A DNA stretch of 64,000 bases from Pseudotabrizicola sediminis (GCF_004745575.1 NZ_RPEM01000007.1:206074-270073); one strand, 5' to 3'; numbered from the stretch's first letter, positions 46,287 through 56,503 are shown. Translations and numbers: made by a program. The notes: a model not told the origin generated them from the letters alone.

Positions 46287-47579
46287 TCAGTCTGCAAAGG
46301 GATCGGTCACCAGAATGGTGTCGTCCCGCTCGGGTGAGGTAGAAAGTAGTGCGACCGGGCATTGGATCAATTCCTCGATCCGCCGCACGTATTTGATCGC
46401 AGCACCGGGCAGCTGCGCCCAGGACCGCGCCCCGGCGGTCGATTCAGACCAGCCTTCCATCTCTTCATAGATCGGGGTGCAGCGGGCCTGCTGATCGGCT
46501 GCGGTCGGCAGATAGTCCAGCTGCATCCCGTCCAGCTCATAGCCGGTGCAGATTTTCAGCGTCTTGAACCCGTCGAGCACGTCGAGCTTGGTCAGCGCGA
46601 TTCCCGACACGCCAGAGGTGGCACAGGTCTGGCGCACAAGCACCGCGTCAAACCAGCCGCAGCGGCGCTTGCGCCCGGTGACGGTGCCGAATTCATGGCC
46701 CCGCTCGCCCAGCCGTTCGCCATCGGCGTCGAACAGTTCCGCCGGGAACGGGCCTTCGCCGACGCGGGTGGTATAGGCCTTGACGATGCCCAGCACGAAA
46801 TCGATCGCCGTCGGGCCAAGGCCCACGCCGGTGGCCGCCTGCCCCGCGATCACATTGGACGAGGTGACAAAGGGATAGGTGCCGAAGTCGATGTCCAAAA
46901 GCGCGCCCTGCGCCCCCTCGAACAGGATGCGCTTTCCGGCGCGGCGCGAATCGTTCATCACCTTCCAGACCGGGGCGGCATAGGGCAGCACCTGCGGCGC
47001 AATCTCTTGCAGCGCGGCAAGCAGGGCGGCACGATCCACCGGCTCCATCCCCAGACCGCGGCGCAGAGCGCCGTGGTGGGCCAGCAGGCGGTCCACCCGC
47101 AGTTCCAGCGTGGCCGCATCGGCCAGATCGGCCACCCTGATGGCACGGCGGCCCACCTTGTCTTCATAGGCGGGACCAATGCCGCGCCCGGTGGTGCCGA
47201 TCTTGGCCACGCCGACAGAGCCTTCGCGCGCCCGGTCCAACTCGCCATGCAGCGGCAGGATCAGCGGCGCATTTTCGGCCACCAGCAGGTTGTCGGGCGA
47301 GATATCGACGCCCTGATCGCGCAGCTTGGCAATTTCCATCACCAGATGCCAAGGGTCCAGCACCACGCCATTGCCGATGACACTCAGCTTGCCGCCGCGC
47401 ACGATGCCGCTTGGCAGCAACGACAGCTTGTAGACCTTGCCATCAATGACCAGCGTATGGCCCGCATTGTGCCCACCCTGAAAGCGCGCGACGATGTCGG
47501 CGCGTTCGGACAGCCAGTCCACAATCTTGCCCTTGCCCTCGTCGCCCCATTGGGCGCCCACGACAACCACATTGGCCAT
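46287..47579 (-). CDS. purA: Adenylosuccinate synthetase
   Basis: PurA (430 residues) joins IMP and aspartate using GTP to make adenylosuccinate in AMP synthesis. The N-terminus [18 protein letters not shown] carries the GTP loop and catalytic aspartate, and GGHNAGHTL holds the catalytic histidine. [22 protein letters not shown] and [13 protein letters not shown] are family blocks. A longer frame to 47705 is rejected because family members start at this ATG. Confidence 0.96.
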   Translation of the reverse strand: MANVVVVGAQWGDEGKGKIVDWLSERADIVARFQGGHNAGHTLVIDGKVYKLSLLPSGIVRGGKLSVIGNGVVLDPWHLVMEIAKLRDQGVDISPDNLLVAENAPLILPLHGELDRAREGSVGVAKIGTTGRGIGPAYEDKVGRRAIRVADLADAATLELRVDRLLAHHGALRRGLGMEPVDRAALLAALQEIAPQVLPYAAPVWKVMNDSRRAGKRILFEGAQGALLDIDFGTYPFVTSSNVIAGQAATGVGLGPTAIDFVLGIVKAYTTRVGEGPFPAELFDADGERLGERGHEFGTVTGRKRRCGWFDAVLVRQTCATSGVSGIALTKLDVLDGFKTLKICTGYELDGMQLDYLPTAADQQARCTPIYEEMEGWSESTAGARSWAQLPGAAIKYVRRIEELIQCPVALLSTSPERDDTILVTDPFAD

Positions 47580-47825
47580 GCTGATCTCCTCGGTTCCAAA
47601 ACCGTCTGTGCTATAGACGCAAGGGCCGCGCAGGGAAACAGGGAAATCGTCTGTCATGGCCCGACCCTGGCGTTTCGTCCCTGCCGCCTGCGCGCGGCGC
47701 TGCATTGCCGCTTTTCCGGAATGGTCCCGCCAGAGGCATCCGACGGATCACCCTGCGCCAACGGTGTAGGGGTTGCGCGCCGCCCCCCATCAGCCTAGAT
47801 AGGCGCGTCAGCTTCGGGAACGCCC

Positions 47826-48185
47826 ATGGAAAACGTCATTCTTGCCATCCACCTTGTCCTCGCCCTCCTGTTGGTTGGCGTGGTTCTGCTGCAAAGGTCC
47901 GAAGGCGGCGGCCTTGGCATGGGTGGTGGCGGCGGTGGTGCCATGTCGGGCCGGGCTGCGGCGACAGCCCTTGGCAAGGTGACGTGGATTCTGGCCATTC
48001 TGTTCATCTGCACCTCGATCACCCTCACGGTTCTGGCCGCGCAAAAGGCGGGATCGAACTCGGTGGTGGACCAGATCGGCGCACCATCGGCGCGGCCCAA
48101 TGTGCCGGCAGTACCGGCGGGCAGCGACCTTTTGCCCCCCGCACCGACCGACGCGCCGCTGGCCCCGCCCCGCGCCGACAACTGA
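47826..48185 (+). CDS. secG: Protein-export membrane protein SecG
   Basis: This 119-residue SecG has a first helix (ILAIHLVLALLLVGVVLLQ), the conserved RSEGGGLGMGGG loop, a second helix (WILAILFICTSITLTVL) and a proline/alanine-rich C-terminal tail. It supports SecYEG translocation. It is divergent from purA and lies 160 bases before pyrG on the same strand, an order often seen in this group. Confidence 0.93.
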   Translation: MENVILAIHLVLALLLVGVVLLQRSEGGGLGMGGGGGGAMSGRAAATALGKVTWILAILFICTSITLTVLAAQKAGSNSVVDQIGAPSARPNVPAVPAGSDLLPPAPTDAPLAPPRADN

Positions 48186-48283
48186 TACCACCATCTCTTG
48201 TCGCGGCCCGACCTGTCAAAACAGCATCTAGCGGTGCTGTTGCAAAGGACTGCTGCCTAGGATAAGGCTTTGGTCCCGTGGTG

Positions 48284-48310
48284 CTGCGATTCCCATTCAT
48301 CGAATCGCAG
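48284..48310 (+). promoter_or_regulatory. Hairpin in the pyrG leader
   Basis: A perfect nine-base stem (CTGCGATTC at 48284-48292 and GAATCGCAG at 48302-48310) with a nine-base loop lies 35 bases before the pyrG start. No T-tract follows, so it is not an intrinsic terminator. It could be an operator dyad or an mRNA structure. I know of no described pyrG control of this type in alphaproteobacteria. Confidence 0.5.
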
Positions 48311-48344
48311 CGAATAACAGCGAAGAACAACACGGGGGCCGCAC

Positions 48345-49988
48345 ATGGCACGCTATATTTTCATCACTGGCGGCGTTGTGTCATCGCTTGGCAAGGGGCT
48401 GGCTTCGGCGGCCCTTGGGGCATTGTTGCAGGCCCGGGGCTACACGGTCCGCCTGCGCAAGCTGGACCCCTACCTGAACGTCGACCCCGGAACGATGTCG
48501 CCGTTTGAACATGGCGAAGTGTTTGTCACCGATGATGGTGCCGAAACCGATCTGGACCTTGGGCATTATGAGCGGTTCACCGGCGTGCATGCCCGCGCGA
48601 CAGACTCGATTTCCTCGGGACGGATCTACTCCAACGTGCTGGAGAAAGAACGGCGCGGCGATTATCTGGGCAAGACCATTCAGGTCATCCCCCACGTCAC
48701 CAACGAGATCAAGGAATTCCTGCGCATCGGCGCGGATGAGGTTGATTTCATGCTGTGCGAAATCGGCGGCACGGTGGGCGATATCGAGGGCCTGCCGTTC
48801 TTTGAAGCCATCCGCCAGTTCATCCACGAACGCCCGCGTGGCCAGTCGATCCTGATGCACCTGACGCTGCTGCCCTATCTGGCGGCCAGCGGCGAGCTGA
48901 AGACGAAACCGACGCAACATTCGGTCAAGGAATTGCAGAGCATTGGTCTGGCGCCTGATGTGCTGGTCTGCCGGTCGGAACACCCGATCCCCGACAAGGA
49001 GCGTGAAAAGATCGCGCTGTTCTGCAATGTGCGCAAAGAGCATGTGATCCCGGCCTATGATCTGAAAACGATCTACGAGGCCCCGCTGGCCTATCACCGC
49101 GCGGGCCTTGATCAGGCGGTACTGGATGCGTTTGGAATTTCTCCCGCGCCCAAGCCGAACCTGACCCGTTGGGAAGACGTGATGGACCGGCTGAACAATG
49201 CCGAAGGCATGGTTCGGGTGGCGATTGTCGGGAAATACACCCAGCTGGAAGACGCCTATAAGTCGATTGCCGAGGCGCTGACCCATGGCGGCATGGCGAA
49301 CCGCACAAGGGTCAAGGCGGAATGGATCGACGCCGAGATCTTCGAGAACGAAGACCCCGCCCCCTATCTGCAGGATTTCCACGCCATTCTGGTGCCCGGC
49401 GGCTTTGGCGAGCGTGGGACCGAAGGCAAGATCAAGGCGGCGCAATTCGCGCGCGAGCGGAAGATCCCCTATCTGGGCATCTGTCTTGGCATGCAGATGG
49501 CGGTGATTGAATCGGCCCGCAATCTGGCCGGGTTGCCGAATGCCGGGTCGGAAGAGTTTGACCATGAGGCCGGGAAGAAACGGTTTACCCCGGTGGTCTA
49601 TCATTTGAAAGAATGGGTGCAGGGCAACCACACGGTGCGGCGCAAGCACGGGGATGCCAAGGGCGGCACCATGCGGCTGGGGGCCTACACTGCCAATCTG
49701 AAGGTCGGGTCGAAGGTGGCCGAGGTTTATGGCGGCACGGTGATCGAGGAACGGCACCGCCACCGCTATGAGGTGGACGTGCAGTACCGCGAGCAGCTGG
49801 AATCCTGCGGGCTGGTGTTCTCGGGCATGTCGCCGGACGGCAAGCTGCCCGAGATTGTCGAAGTCAAGGACCACCCCTGGTTCATCGGGGTTCAGTTTCA
49901 CCCGGAGCTGAAATCAAAGCCCTTCTCCCCCCACCCCCTGTTCGCCGACTTCGTGCGCGCCGCGAAAGAGGTGGAGCGGCTGGTGTAA
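48345..49988 (+). CDS. pyrG: CTP synthase
   Basis: PyrG (547 residues) aminates UTP to CTP using glutamine. The N-terminal synthase domain opens [21 protein letters not shown] with the P-loop, and the C-terminal class I glutaminase has [11 protein letters not shown] (nucleophilic cysteine) and a histidine/glutamate pair in [11 protein letters not shown]. Length and both domains are normal for the family. It is convergent with the arsJ gene, 12 bases away. Confidence 0.96.
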   Translation: MARYIFITGGVVSSLGKGLASAALGALLQARGYTVRLRKLDPYLNVDPGTMSPFEHGEVFVTDDGAETDLDLGHYERFTGVHARATDSISSGRIYSNVLEKERRGDYLGKTIQVIPHVTNEIKEFLRIGADEVDFMLCEIGGTVGDIEGLPFFEAIRQFIHERPRGQSILMHLTLLPYLAASGELKTKPTQHSVKELQSIGLAPDVLVCRSEHPIPDKEREKIALFCNVRKEHVIPAYDLKTIYEAPLAYHRAGLDQAVLDAFGISPAPKPNLTRWEDVMDRLNNAEGMVRVAIVGKYTQLEDAYKSIAEALTHGGMANRTRVKAEWIDAEIFENEDPAPYLQDFHAILVPGGFGERGTEGKIKAAQFARERKIPYLGICLGMQMAVIESARNLAGLPNAGSEEFDHEAGKKRFTPVVYHLKEWVQGNHTVRRKHGDAKGGTMRLGAYTANLKVGSKVAEVYGGTVIEERHRHRYEVDVQYREQLESCGLVFSGMSPDGKLPEIVEVKDHPWFIGVQFHPELKSKPFSPHPLFADFVRAAKEVERLV

Positions 49989-50000
49989 GAGGCTGAAGGT

Positions 50001-51248
50001 TCAGCCCGTTCTGAGCCTGCGCGCGGCTATCCAGGCGGCCCCGGCCATCCCCCCGGCGGTGGCAAGGCACAGCGGCAGGCCGCCGATCTGGTAGCTGACG
50101 CCCGACAGCAAGGTGCCGGTCAGCCGTCCCGCCGCATTGGCCATGTAGTAAAAGCCCACATCCCGCGTGATCCGCTCGGCCGCGCCGAAGGCGAGGATCA
50201 GGTAGGAATGGACGGAAGAGTTGATGGCGAAGACAAAGCCGAACAGCAGCAGGCCCGCGATCAGCGTGGCGGTCAGCCACGGCGCGGGTTCGCCCGCGAC
50301 ATAGGCCAGAGCAGCCAGAGCAAAGGGGATCGGCACCAACAGGCCCGCCCAGAAGATCGCCTTTTGCGTCACCTGTGCTTCTGACTGGCCCTTGCCGCCA
50401 AGGATGCGCGGGGCAAAGGCCTGCACCGCGCCGTAAGCGATGATCCACAACGCCATGAAGCCACCGACGAGGAAAAACGCCTCGCGCCGGCCCTCGGCGG
50501 TGCCGTCCGACAGCACGGCCTGAAAATAGATCGGGATGCCGACCACGAACCAGACATCGCGCGCGCCGAACAGGAACAGGCGGGCGAGGCTGAGGCGATT
50601 GACGCGAGGGTCTTTCGACCGCCAGCCGCCCCAGCCTTCCGCAGCCTTCATCCGGCCCGGCAGACCCGCGGGCAGGAACAGGACGACTGCAATCAGGATC
50701 ACCAGGAGCACGGCGGCCATGCCCCAGACCGCCGCCTGAAACCCGGCCAGCGCCAGAAGGGCGGCACCGATGAAGAAGCCCAGCCCCTTGACCGCGTTCT
50801 TGGACCCGGTCAGCGCCGCCACCCAGCGGAACAACCCGCCGTCGGTGGTGGGGGCCAGCAGCTTGACGGCGGATTTGGATGACATCTTGGCCAGATCCTT
50901 GGCCACCCCCGACACCCCCTGCACCGCCATGACAAAGGCGACCGAGGCGGGGATGGTCCACGCCGGATCGAGCTGCGCCAGCACCGCCAGCGCGCCGATC
51001 TGCAGCGCCAGCCCGGCATAAAGCGTGGCCGCGAGGCCAAAGCGCGCGGCCAGCCAGCCCGCGCAAAGGTTGGTCACAATGCCTGCCAGTTCATAAAGCA
51101 GAAACAGCCAGGCGAGTTGCACGGGCGAGAAGCCCAACCCGTTGAAGTGCAGCAGCACCAGCATGCGCAGCGCGCCATCCGACAGCATGAAGGCCCAGTA
51201 GGCCGCCGTGACGGAGGCGTAGGCGCGCAGGGGGTTTATGGCGGACAT
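50001..51248 (-). CDS. arsJ: ArsJ-type MFS exporter of 1-arseno-3-phosphoglycerate
   Basis: This 415-residue MFS protein has about 12 helices. The N-terminus AYASVTAAYWAFMLSDGALRMLVLLHF and the loop VSGVAKDLAKMSSKSAVKLL are characteristic of ArsJ. ArsJ exports 1-arseno-3-phosphoglycerate made by a partner GAPDH from arsenate, lowering cell arsenate. The GAPDH gene lies 130 bases upstream on the same strand and the ArsR-ArsC fusion before that, which supports the call. The ATG at 51248 is favoured; the frame to 51446 crosses an intergenic repeat. Confidence 0.85.
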   Translation of the reverse strand: MSAINPLRAYASVTAAYWAFMLSDGALRMLVLLHFNGLGFSPVQLAWLFLLYELAGIVTNLCAGWLAARFGLAATLYAGLALQIGALAVLAQLDPAWTIPASVAFVMAVQGVSGVAKDLAKMSSKSAVKLLAPTTDGGLFRWVAALTGSKNAVKGLGFFIGAALLALAGFQAAVWGMAAVLLVILIAVVLFLPAGLPGRMKAAEGWGGWRSKDPRVNRLSLARLFLFGARDVWFVVGIPIYFQAVLSDGTAEGRREAFFLVGGFMALWIIAYGAVQAFAPRILGGKGQSEAQVTQKAIFWAGLLVPIPFALAALAYVAGEPAPWLTATLIAGLLLFGFVFAINSSVHSYLILAFGAAERITRDVGFYYMANAAGRLTGTLLSGVSYQIGGLPLCLATAGGMAGAAWIAARRLRTG

Positions 51249-51270
51249 GTGGTGCTTTCGGTTGGTGTCG

Positions 51271-51316
51271 GTCCGGGGGCCAGCCCCCGGACCCCCGGGA
51301 TATTTTTGAACAGATG
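51271..51316 (+). repeat. Intergenic stem repeat with ATATTTTT tail
   Basis: The stem has arms GTCCGGGGG (51271-51279) and CCCCCGGAC (51284-51292) with a CCAG loop, followed by CCCCGGGATATTTTT and GAACAGATGAA. Related elements lie near 7290 and 29308. Read on the plus strand it looks like an intrinsic terminator, but it lies between two minus-strand genes of one operon, so its role there may be mRNA processing or partial termination. Confidence 0.6.
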
Positions 51317-51378
51317 AATGAAACAGAGCTTGTCCGACACTGTGGATGACGTTGAGGGAGCAGCCGGAGGCGATGGGG

Positions 51379-52386
51379 TCAAAGCGTGTTGGCCACCATG
51401 CGGGTGATGTCTGCCAAGCGGCAGGCATAGCCCCATTCGTTGTCATACCATGCGTAAATCTTCACCTGCGTGCCGTTGATCACCATGGTCGATTGCGCGT
51501 CGATGATCGCTGAGCGTGGGTCGTTGGTGTAGTCCGACGACACCAGCGCGCGGGGCTCATAGCCGAGGATGCCTTTGAGCGCGCCCTCGGAAGCGGTTTT
51601 GAACAGGGCGTTGACCTCTTCCGCCGTGGTCGGGCGGTCCACCTCGAAGACGCAGTCGGTGAGCGAGGCGTTCAGCAGCGGCACGCGGACGGCGTGGCCG
51701 TTCAACCGGCCTTTGAGCTCGGGGTAGATCAGGGTGATCGCGGTGGCCGAGCCGGTGGTGGTGGGGATCAGGTTCAGCAGGGCCGAGCGGGCGCGGCGCA
51801 TATCCTTGGCCGGGCGGTCGACGATGGTTTGGGTGTTGGTCACATCATGGATGGTGGTGATCGAGCCGTGCTTGAGCCCCAGATTTTCATGGATCACCTT
51901 GACCACCGGGGCGAGGCAGTTGGTGGTGCATGAGGCGGCCGTGATCAGGGTCTGGCTGCCATCGTAGAGGTGATGGTTGACGCCGTAGACCAGATTCAGC
52001 GCGCCGCCGTCCTTGACCGGGGCAGAGACGACAACCTTTTTCACCCCGGCGGTGTAATAGGGGGCGATTTTGGCGGCGGTCTTGAAGACGCCGGTGCAGT
52101 CGATCACCAGATCGATGCCCAGTTCCGCCAGTGGTAGGTCTTGAATCGTCTTTTCATGGGTCAGGCGGATGCGCTGGCCGTTCAGGATCAGCGCATCCGG
52201 CTCATGGCGGACCGGCGTGGGCCAGCGGCCGTGGACGGAATCGAATTCCATCAGCAGGGCGTGCTGTTCGGCGTCGCCCGTGGGGTCGTTGATCAGCACG
52301 ATCTCGCCCCCGGCACCGGTGTCGATCAGGTCGCGCAGGACAAGTTTGCCGATCCGGCCAAGGCCATTGAGGGCGATGCGGGGCAT
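51379..52386 (-). CDS. Glyceraldehyde-3-phosphate dehydrogenase of the arsenate operon
   Basis: This 335-residue type I GAPDH has the NAD fold at the start ([19 protein letters not shown]), the catalytic cysteine in [17 protein letters not shown] context, and the family end block [15 protein letters not shown]. In ars operons with arsJ this enzyme uses arsenate in place of phosphate to make 1-arseno-3-phosphoglycerate for ArsJ export. It begins five bases after the arsR-arsC stop. A housekeeping role is also possible, but the operon favours the arsenic role. Confidence 0.88.
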   Translation of the reverse strand: MPRIALNGLGRIGKLVLRDLIDTGAGGEIVLINDPTGDAEQHALLMEFDSVHGRWPTPVRHEPDALILNGQRIRLTHEKTIQDLPLAELGIDLVIDCTGVFKTAAKIAPYYTAGVKKVVVSAPVKDGGALNLVYGVNHHLYDGSQTLITAASCTTNCLAPVVKVIHENLGLKHGSITTIHDVTNTQTIVDRPAKDMRRARSALLNLIPTTTGSATAITLIYPELKGRLNGHAVRVPLLNASLTDCVFEVDRPTTAEEVNALFKTASEGALKGILGYEPRALVSSDYTNDPRSAIIDAQSTMVINGTQVKIYAWYDNEWGYACRLADITRMVANTL

Positions 52387-52391
52387 GGGGA

Positions 52392-53240
52392 TCAGCCTTT
52401 CTGTGAGGTCAGGTCATCGGCGTCGATGGCATCGACCCGGGTTTGCAGCGACATGCGGCTGAGTTGCCCGAACGGGAGTTCGACAAAGGCGGCGATGCGG
52501 CGGCGCAGTGCGGCATAGGTCTGGGCAAAGACCAGCCCCTTTTCGGCGTCGGTGCCAGTGGCCTTGACCGGGTCGGGCAGGCCCCAGTGGCCAGTGATCG
52601 GCTGGCCGGGCCAGGGCGGGCATTCTTCGGCAGCGGCGGAGTCGCAGACGGTGAAGACGAAATCCATCACGATCGAGTCGGGCTGCTGAAATTCCGAAAT
52701 ATGTTTGGAGCGCAGGGTGGACACATCATGGCCGTTGCGCTGCAGGACATCGAGCGCGAAGGGGTTGAGTTCCGAATTGGGGCGGGTGCCGGCAGAGAAG
52801 GACTGAAACTTGCCCTTTCCCAGGTCGCGCAGCAGCGCCTCGGCAAAGATCGAGCGGGCAGAGTTGCCCGAACAGATGAAGAGCACGTCAAAATCGGTGT
52901 CGAGTATGGGCATGATATCCTCATGTGCGTGACGGAGGGAGACGAGCAGATCGGGGCGGGCGCGGGCAACATCGAGCGCGAGATAGCCGATCAAGCCTTC
53001 GGCGGTTTCAAGATCGACCGCGTAGAACAGCGACCGGCCCTGCCGTTCGACCGTGGCCAGGCCCGAGGCGGTGAGGTCGGCAAGGTGGTGCGACAGGGTG
53101 TTGGGGCGCAGGTTCAGGGCCTGCGCAATCTCGGTCGGGCGCACGCCACGCGGGGCAAAGCGCATCAACAGCCGGAACACCGCGAGGCGACCGGGATGGC
53201 CAAGGGTGGCGAAGGCATGGGCGGCGCGGTTTGATTCCAT
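52392..53240 (-). CDS. ArsR-ArsC fusion: arsenic regulator and arsenate reductase in one protein
   Basis: This 282-residue fusion has an ArsR-type winged helix at residues 1-105 ([22 protein letters not shown]). From about 115 it has an LMW-phosphatase-fold arsenate reductase with catalytic loop CSGNSARS (C123) and further cysteines C199 and C207 ([14 protein letters not shown]). The ArsR part contains no cysteine, so it lacks the thiol site that normally senses arsenite. Sensing may come from the ArsC cysteines or from another mechanism. The start lies inside a perfect palindrome. It heads the operon with GAPDH and ArsJ. Confidence 0.9.
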   Translation of the reverse strand: MESNRAAHAFATLGHPGRLAVFRLLMRFAPRGVRPTEIAQALNLRPNTLSHHLADLTASGLATVERQGRSLFYAVDLETAEGLIGYLALDVARARPDLLVSLRHAHEDIMPILDTDFDVLFICSGNSARSIFAEALLRDLGKGKFQSFSAGTRPNSELNPFALDVLQRNGHDVSTLRSKHISEFQQPDSIVMDFVFTVCDSAAAEECPPWPGQPITGHWGLPDPVKATGTDAEKGLVFAQTYAALRRRIAAFVELPFGQLSRMSLQTRVDAIDADDLTSQKG

Positions 53241-53258
53241 TATTCGGGAATAATGGAA
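53235..53258. promoter_or_regulatory. Candidate ArsR operator overlapping the start codon
   Basis: This perfect inverted repeat has 11-base arms, TTCCATTATTC (53235-53245) and GAATAATGGAA (53248-53258), and two central bases. The ATG of the ArsR-ArsC gene (53240-53238) is inside the left arm. Such a dyad suits a winged-helix ArsR repressor. Its place implies a very short or absent leader on the mRNA. Confidence 0.75.
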
Positions 53259-53320
53259 GCGATAGGGTCGGTCCAGTGAAGGTTTGATGACAGGCGGCCA
53301 GCCGGGACACCGGAAAAGGA

Positions 53321-53349
53321 AAAGACCATTGGCTGGGCCAATGGTCTTT
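53321..53349 (-). terminator. Strong hairpin downstream of the usp gene
   Basis: A 13-base perfect stem (AAAGACCATTGGC at 53321-53333 with its complement at 53337-53349) has a TGG loop. On the minus strand it is followed by a T-rich stretch, TCCTTTTCC. It lies 36 bases after the usp stop and separates that gene from the arsenic operon. Confidence 0.88.
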
Positions 53350-53384
53350 GGTCTTGCGGCCCGGAGTCTGAGCTTAGCTGGGGA

Positions 53385-54113
53385 TTATTTCACCAGCACG
53401 ACAGGCACTTTGCAGGAGCGCAACATTTCAGTGGTGGTGGAGCCGATCACAAGGCTGCGGATGCGCGAATGGCCATAGGCGCCCATTACAAGCATGTCGA
53501 AGCCTTCGGCATCGACGAGCTTGCCAAGGGCGGTTTCGGGCTGACCTTCGACAATCTTCGTCTCCGCAGCCAGACCGGCGGCACGAAGCTGGGCATGGGC
53601 GTTTTCAAGGCGGTGTTTCACCTCGGCAGAAGGACTGCCCACGGTGGCCACGACCACCGACAGCCCCGCAAACAGCGCCGAGCGCGAGATGTGATCCACC
53701 GCCTTCATCGCGGATGCGCCGCCATCATAGGCAACCAGCACCTTTTCGATCGGCCTGAACGCGCGGGAGGCCACGAACACCGGCTTGTGGCTGGCGCGCA
53801 CGATGCGTTCGAGGTTCGAGCCGAGGTGACCTTTGGCGAAATCAGCCGCCTCGCCGCGTTTGCCGATCAGGATCATGCCGGCGTCCTGTTCCACCTCGGC
53901 CACGGTGTCCACGATATCGCCATGGCGCAGGCGGGTGGTGATCTCGGCCACACCGGCGCGGGTCAGGATGGCTTGGGCGTCGTCAAGGATCGCCCTGCCC
54001 CGGAGCGCCATCAGTTTGGATCGCTGTGCATCGAGGCCCGCCAGTTCCTCCATCAGCGCGGTGCGGGCGCCCAGCGCGATGGCTGCCTCAGCGGCAATCC
54101 GCCGGTTTGCCAA
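53385..54113 (-). CDS. Tandem universal stress protein, apparently missing its first strand
   Basis: The second UspA domain is complete (EKVLVAYDGGASAMKAV at its start; VMGAYGHSRIRSLVIGSTTTEML nucleotide-loop motif). The first domain begins abruptly at ANRRIAAEAAIALGARTALMEELAG. Full-length relatives have about 50 more residues including the first beta strand and DxS segment. The only in-frame start seen is a TTG at 54113. Upstream bases in other frames do not supply the missing part. So this is either a 5'-truncated remnant that may still fold as one-and-a-half domains, or a deletion product. Confidence 0.75.
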   Translation of the reverse strand: MANRRIAAEAAIALGARTALMEELAGLDAQRSKLMALRGRAILDDAQAILTRAGVAEITTRLRHGDIVDTVAEVEQDAGMILIGKRGEAADFAKGHLGSNLERIVRASHKPVFVASRAFRPIEKVLVAYDGGASAMKAVDHISRSALFAGLSVVVATVGSPSAEVKHRLENAHAQLRAAGLAAETKIVEGQPETALGKLVDAEGFDMLVMGAYGHSRIRSLVIGSTTTEMLRSCKVPVVLVK

Positions 54114-54247
54114 CCCGCAGCGCGGGATTCGCCGGGCTGCAAGCGGTGACGGGGCGGGTTTGCAAGAGCATGGCGCCCGGAAACCGGGCAGAACCGGCGC
54201 GGGGGGTGCGGCCCCGGGGGGGCTCAGCGCAGGTGTCAGGGCCGGGG

Positions 54248-54721
54248 TCAGCCGTGATCGGGCATCTTGCCCGAGGGGGCGACATAGGGGCGGGTCACAT
54301 CGTCCAGCCGCAGATTCACCGCCTCGACCTCGATGGCGATCGCCCCGTCGCCGGCCAGCGTCAGGGTCATGGTGCCCATGCCATCGGCACCGGGCGCAAA
54401 GTCGAGCGTCAGGAGCGACAGGATGGTGTCCTTGTCCGTCCGGTCGATGCCGGATGTACGTACACGCAGGACATCCTCTACCACCAGCAGGCTGCGCACC
54501 CGCTCGTAGGGGCGCTTTGCCGCCTCCGCCGCGGGGCAGTCTTCCCAGCGGAAGCGGTTGACCAGAAGGGCAAAACGGCGCGCCTTGGGATCAAAGCGCA
54601 TTTCGGTGATCGGGAACACCGCATCCTGCAGCAGGGCGGCCATCACCGGCAGATCGGCGGCTTCCGCCGCGATCAGACGCAGGGGGACTTCATCACCGTC
54701 CTCATAGCGGGCATCTGTCAT
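54248..54721 (-). CDS. DUF2948 protein
   Basis: This 157-residue protein contains [22 protein letters not shown] and [13 protein letters not shown], typical of DUF2948 in alphaproteobacteria. The family is soluble and of unknown function. It overlaps the murA stop by four bases (ATGA) and so is translationally coupled to it. Conserved pairing with murA hints at an envelope link, but no role can be assigned. Confidence 0.88.
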   Translation of the reverse strand: MTDARYEDGDEVPLRLIAAEAADLPVMAALLQDAVFPITEMRFDPKARRFALLVNRFRWEDCPAAEAAKRPYERVRSLLVVEDVLRVRTSGIDRTDKDTILSLLTLDFAPGADGMGTMTLTLAGDGAIAIEVEAVNLRLDDVTRPYVAPSGKMPDHG

Positions 54722-55992
54722 GGCCGGTCACTGATCCGTTCGATTTTTGCACCGCAGGCCATCAGCTTTTCTTCGACCCGTTCATAGCCGCGATCCAAAT
54801 GGTAAACCCGGCTGACCACGGTTTCGCCTTCCGCCGCCAGACCCGCAAGGATCAGGCTGACCGATGCCCGCAGATCGGTGGCCATCACCGGCGCGCCGCG
54901 CAGTTTTTCGACCCCGGTCACGGTGGCGGTGCCGCCGTGCACGTCGATCTTGGCCCCCATGCGCATCAGTTCGGGGGCATGCATGAAGCGGTTCTCGAAG
55001 ATCTTTTCTTCCAGCACCGAGGTGCCGTCGGCGGTGCAGAGCAGTGCCATCATCTGCGCTTGCAGATCGGTAGGAAAGCCCGGGAATGGTTCGGTGGTGA
55101 CATTGACCGCCGACACCCGGCCATTTTTGCGGCTGACCTTCAGCCCGCGCGCCGTTTCGGTCACCGACACGCCCGCCTCATCCAGCTTTTCGGCGAACGC
55201 GCCAACCAGCTCCAGCGTGCCGCCCAGACATTCCACCTCGCCGCCGCAGATCGCGGGGACCAGCATATAGGTGCCAAGCTCGATCCGGTCGGTCACCACG
55301 GGGTGGGTGGCACCATGCAGGCGGTCGACGCCTTGGATCGTGATCGTGCTGGTGCCCTCGCCATCAATCTGCGCGCCCATCTTACGCAGGCAGCGCGCCA
55401 GATCGACGATCTCCGGCTCGCGCGCGGCATTGGTCAGGACCGTGGTGCCCTTGGCCAACGTGGCCGCCAGCAGGGCGTTCTCGGTGGCCCCGACCGAGAC
55501 GAATGGAAAGTCGAACACCGCGCCACGCAGGCGCCCGCCGATGGCCTTGGCATGGACATAGCCATCGCGCAGGTCCAGCTCCGCCCCCATCGCCTCCAGC
55601 ACCTGCAGATGCAGGTCCACCGGCCGCGCGCCGATGGCGCAGCCCCCGGGAAGCGACACGATGGCATGGCCGTCGCGGGCCAGCATCGGGCCCAGCACCA
55701 GAATCGACGCCCGCATCTTGCGCACGATGTCGTAATCGGCGGTGTGGTTCGAAATCGCATGGCTCGACATCGCCAGCACCTGACCGCCTTGCAGGCTGGC
55801 CACCTCTGATCCCAGCGATTCCAGCAGTTGGGTCATGGTCCGGATGTCGGACAGGCGCGGCGCATTGGTCAGCGTCAGCGGTTCCTCGGACAACAGCGTG
55901 GCCGGCATCAGCGTGAGACAGGCATTCTTGGCCCCCGCAATCGGGATCACCCCGTTGAGTGGGCCATTGCCCTTGACCAGAATCGAATCCAT
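54718..55992 (-). CDS. murA: UDP-N-acetylglucosamine 1-carboxyvinyltransferase
   Basis: MurA (424 residues) transfers enolpyruvate from PEP to UDP-GlcNAc, the first committed step of peptidoglycan synthesis. The start [24 protein letters not shown] has the conserved lysine. The catalytic cysteine, which is also the fosfomycin target, is in [13 protein letters not shown]. The ATG at 55992 is chosen by family comparison; the frame to 56226 overlaps the small gene upstream. It is coupled to DUF2948 downstream. Confidence 0.95.
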   Translation of the reverse strand: MDSILVKGNGPLNGVIPIAGAKNACLTLMPATLLSEEPLTLTNAPRLSDIRTMTQLLESLGSEVASLQGGQVLAMSSHAISNHTADYDIVRKMRASILVLGPMLARDGHAIVSLPGGCAIGARPVDLHLQVLEAMGAELDLRDGYVHAKAIGGRLRGAVFDFPFVSVGATENALLAATLAKGTTVLTNAAREPEIVDLARCLRKMGAQIDGEGTSTITIQGVDRLHGATHPVVTDRIELGTYMLVPAICGGEVECLGGTLELVGAFAEKLDEAGVSVTETARGLKVSRKNGRVSAVNVTTEPFPGFPTDLQAQMMALLCTADGTSVLEEKIFENRFMHAPELMRMGAKIDVHGGTATVTGVEKLRGAPVMATDLRASVSLILAGLAAEGETVVSRVYHLDRGYERVEEKLMACGAKIERISDRP

Positions 55993-56068
55993 GCCTGTCC
56001 TACTTTCTGTACGTACCGGGGCCTGCGCCCCTTTGTGTTTGTGCGCCGGAGCGGATGCCCGGCCGAAT

Positions 56069-56419
56069 TTATGTGCCAGACCTGGTGTCAGGCTGTCTGA
56101 GGGTGGCAGAACCGGTGTCCGGCTGTGACTTGTCGCCCGACAGCGCATCCGGGCGGAATTCGACGCCGGAGCCTGCCCCCGTGTGATCTTGCACCCCGAG
56201 CCCTGCGGCCGTTTTTGCAAGGGCACCTACGTCTGCGTCATCCTGCGGCTCTGCGTGCAGATCCGCCGTGCCTTCGCCGGCCCCGGCCCCGCGCTGCCTT
56301 GCCTGCGCCTTGCGCCGCGCCATATTCTCTTTTAGCGCAGCCTTGAGCCGCGCAGCGCGCAACTCTGCCCCGCGCAAAGGCGCGGTTCCGCTCTTGGTTC
56401 TGGCGTTTTTCTCAGTCAT
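56069..56419 (-). CDS. Small basic protein upstream of murA
   Basis: This 116-residue protein has the N-terminal pattern [28 protein letters not shown], which I recognise as a short basic protein often found near murA in Rhodobacterales. The C-terminal half is low-complexity and may be disordered. There is no membrane segment or known domain. It lies 76 bases upstream of murA on the same strand. The helical basic part could bind nucleic acid, but that is a guess. Confidence 0.6.
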   Translation of the reverse strand: MTEKNARTKSGTAPLRGAELRAARLKAALKENMARRKAQARQRGAGAGEGTADLHAEPQDDADVGALAKTAAGLGVQDHTGAGSGVEFRPDALSGDKSQPDTGSATLRQPDTRSGT

Positions 56420-56475
56420 CGCAGCCGCTATAGCGCAGGCGACAGACTTGGTCCAGAGAAGCCCGGAAAAGGGGC

Positions 56476-56503
56476 TTGCACCCTGTCGCGTTTGCGACTA
56501 ATC
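56476..56503 (+). promoter_or_regulatory. Possible promoter of the tRNA-Thr gene
   Basis: TTGCAC at 56476-56481 and CTAATC at 56498-56503 are 16 bases apart, about 40 bases before the tRNA. They fit a weak sigma-70-type -35/-10 pair. The match is modest and there is no independent support. Confidence 0.4.
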
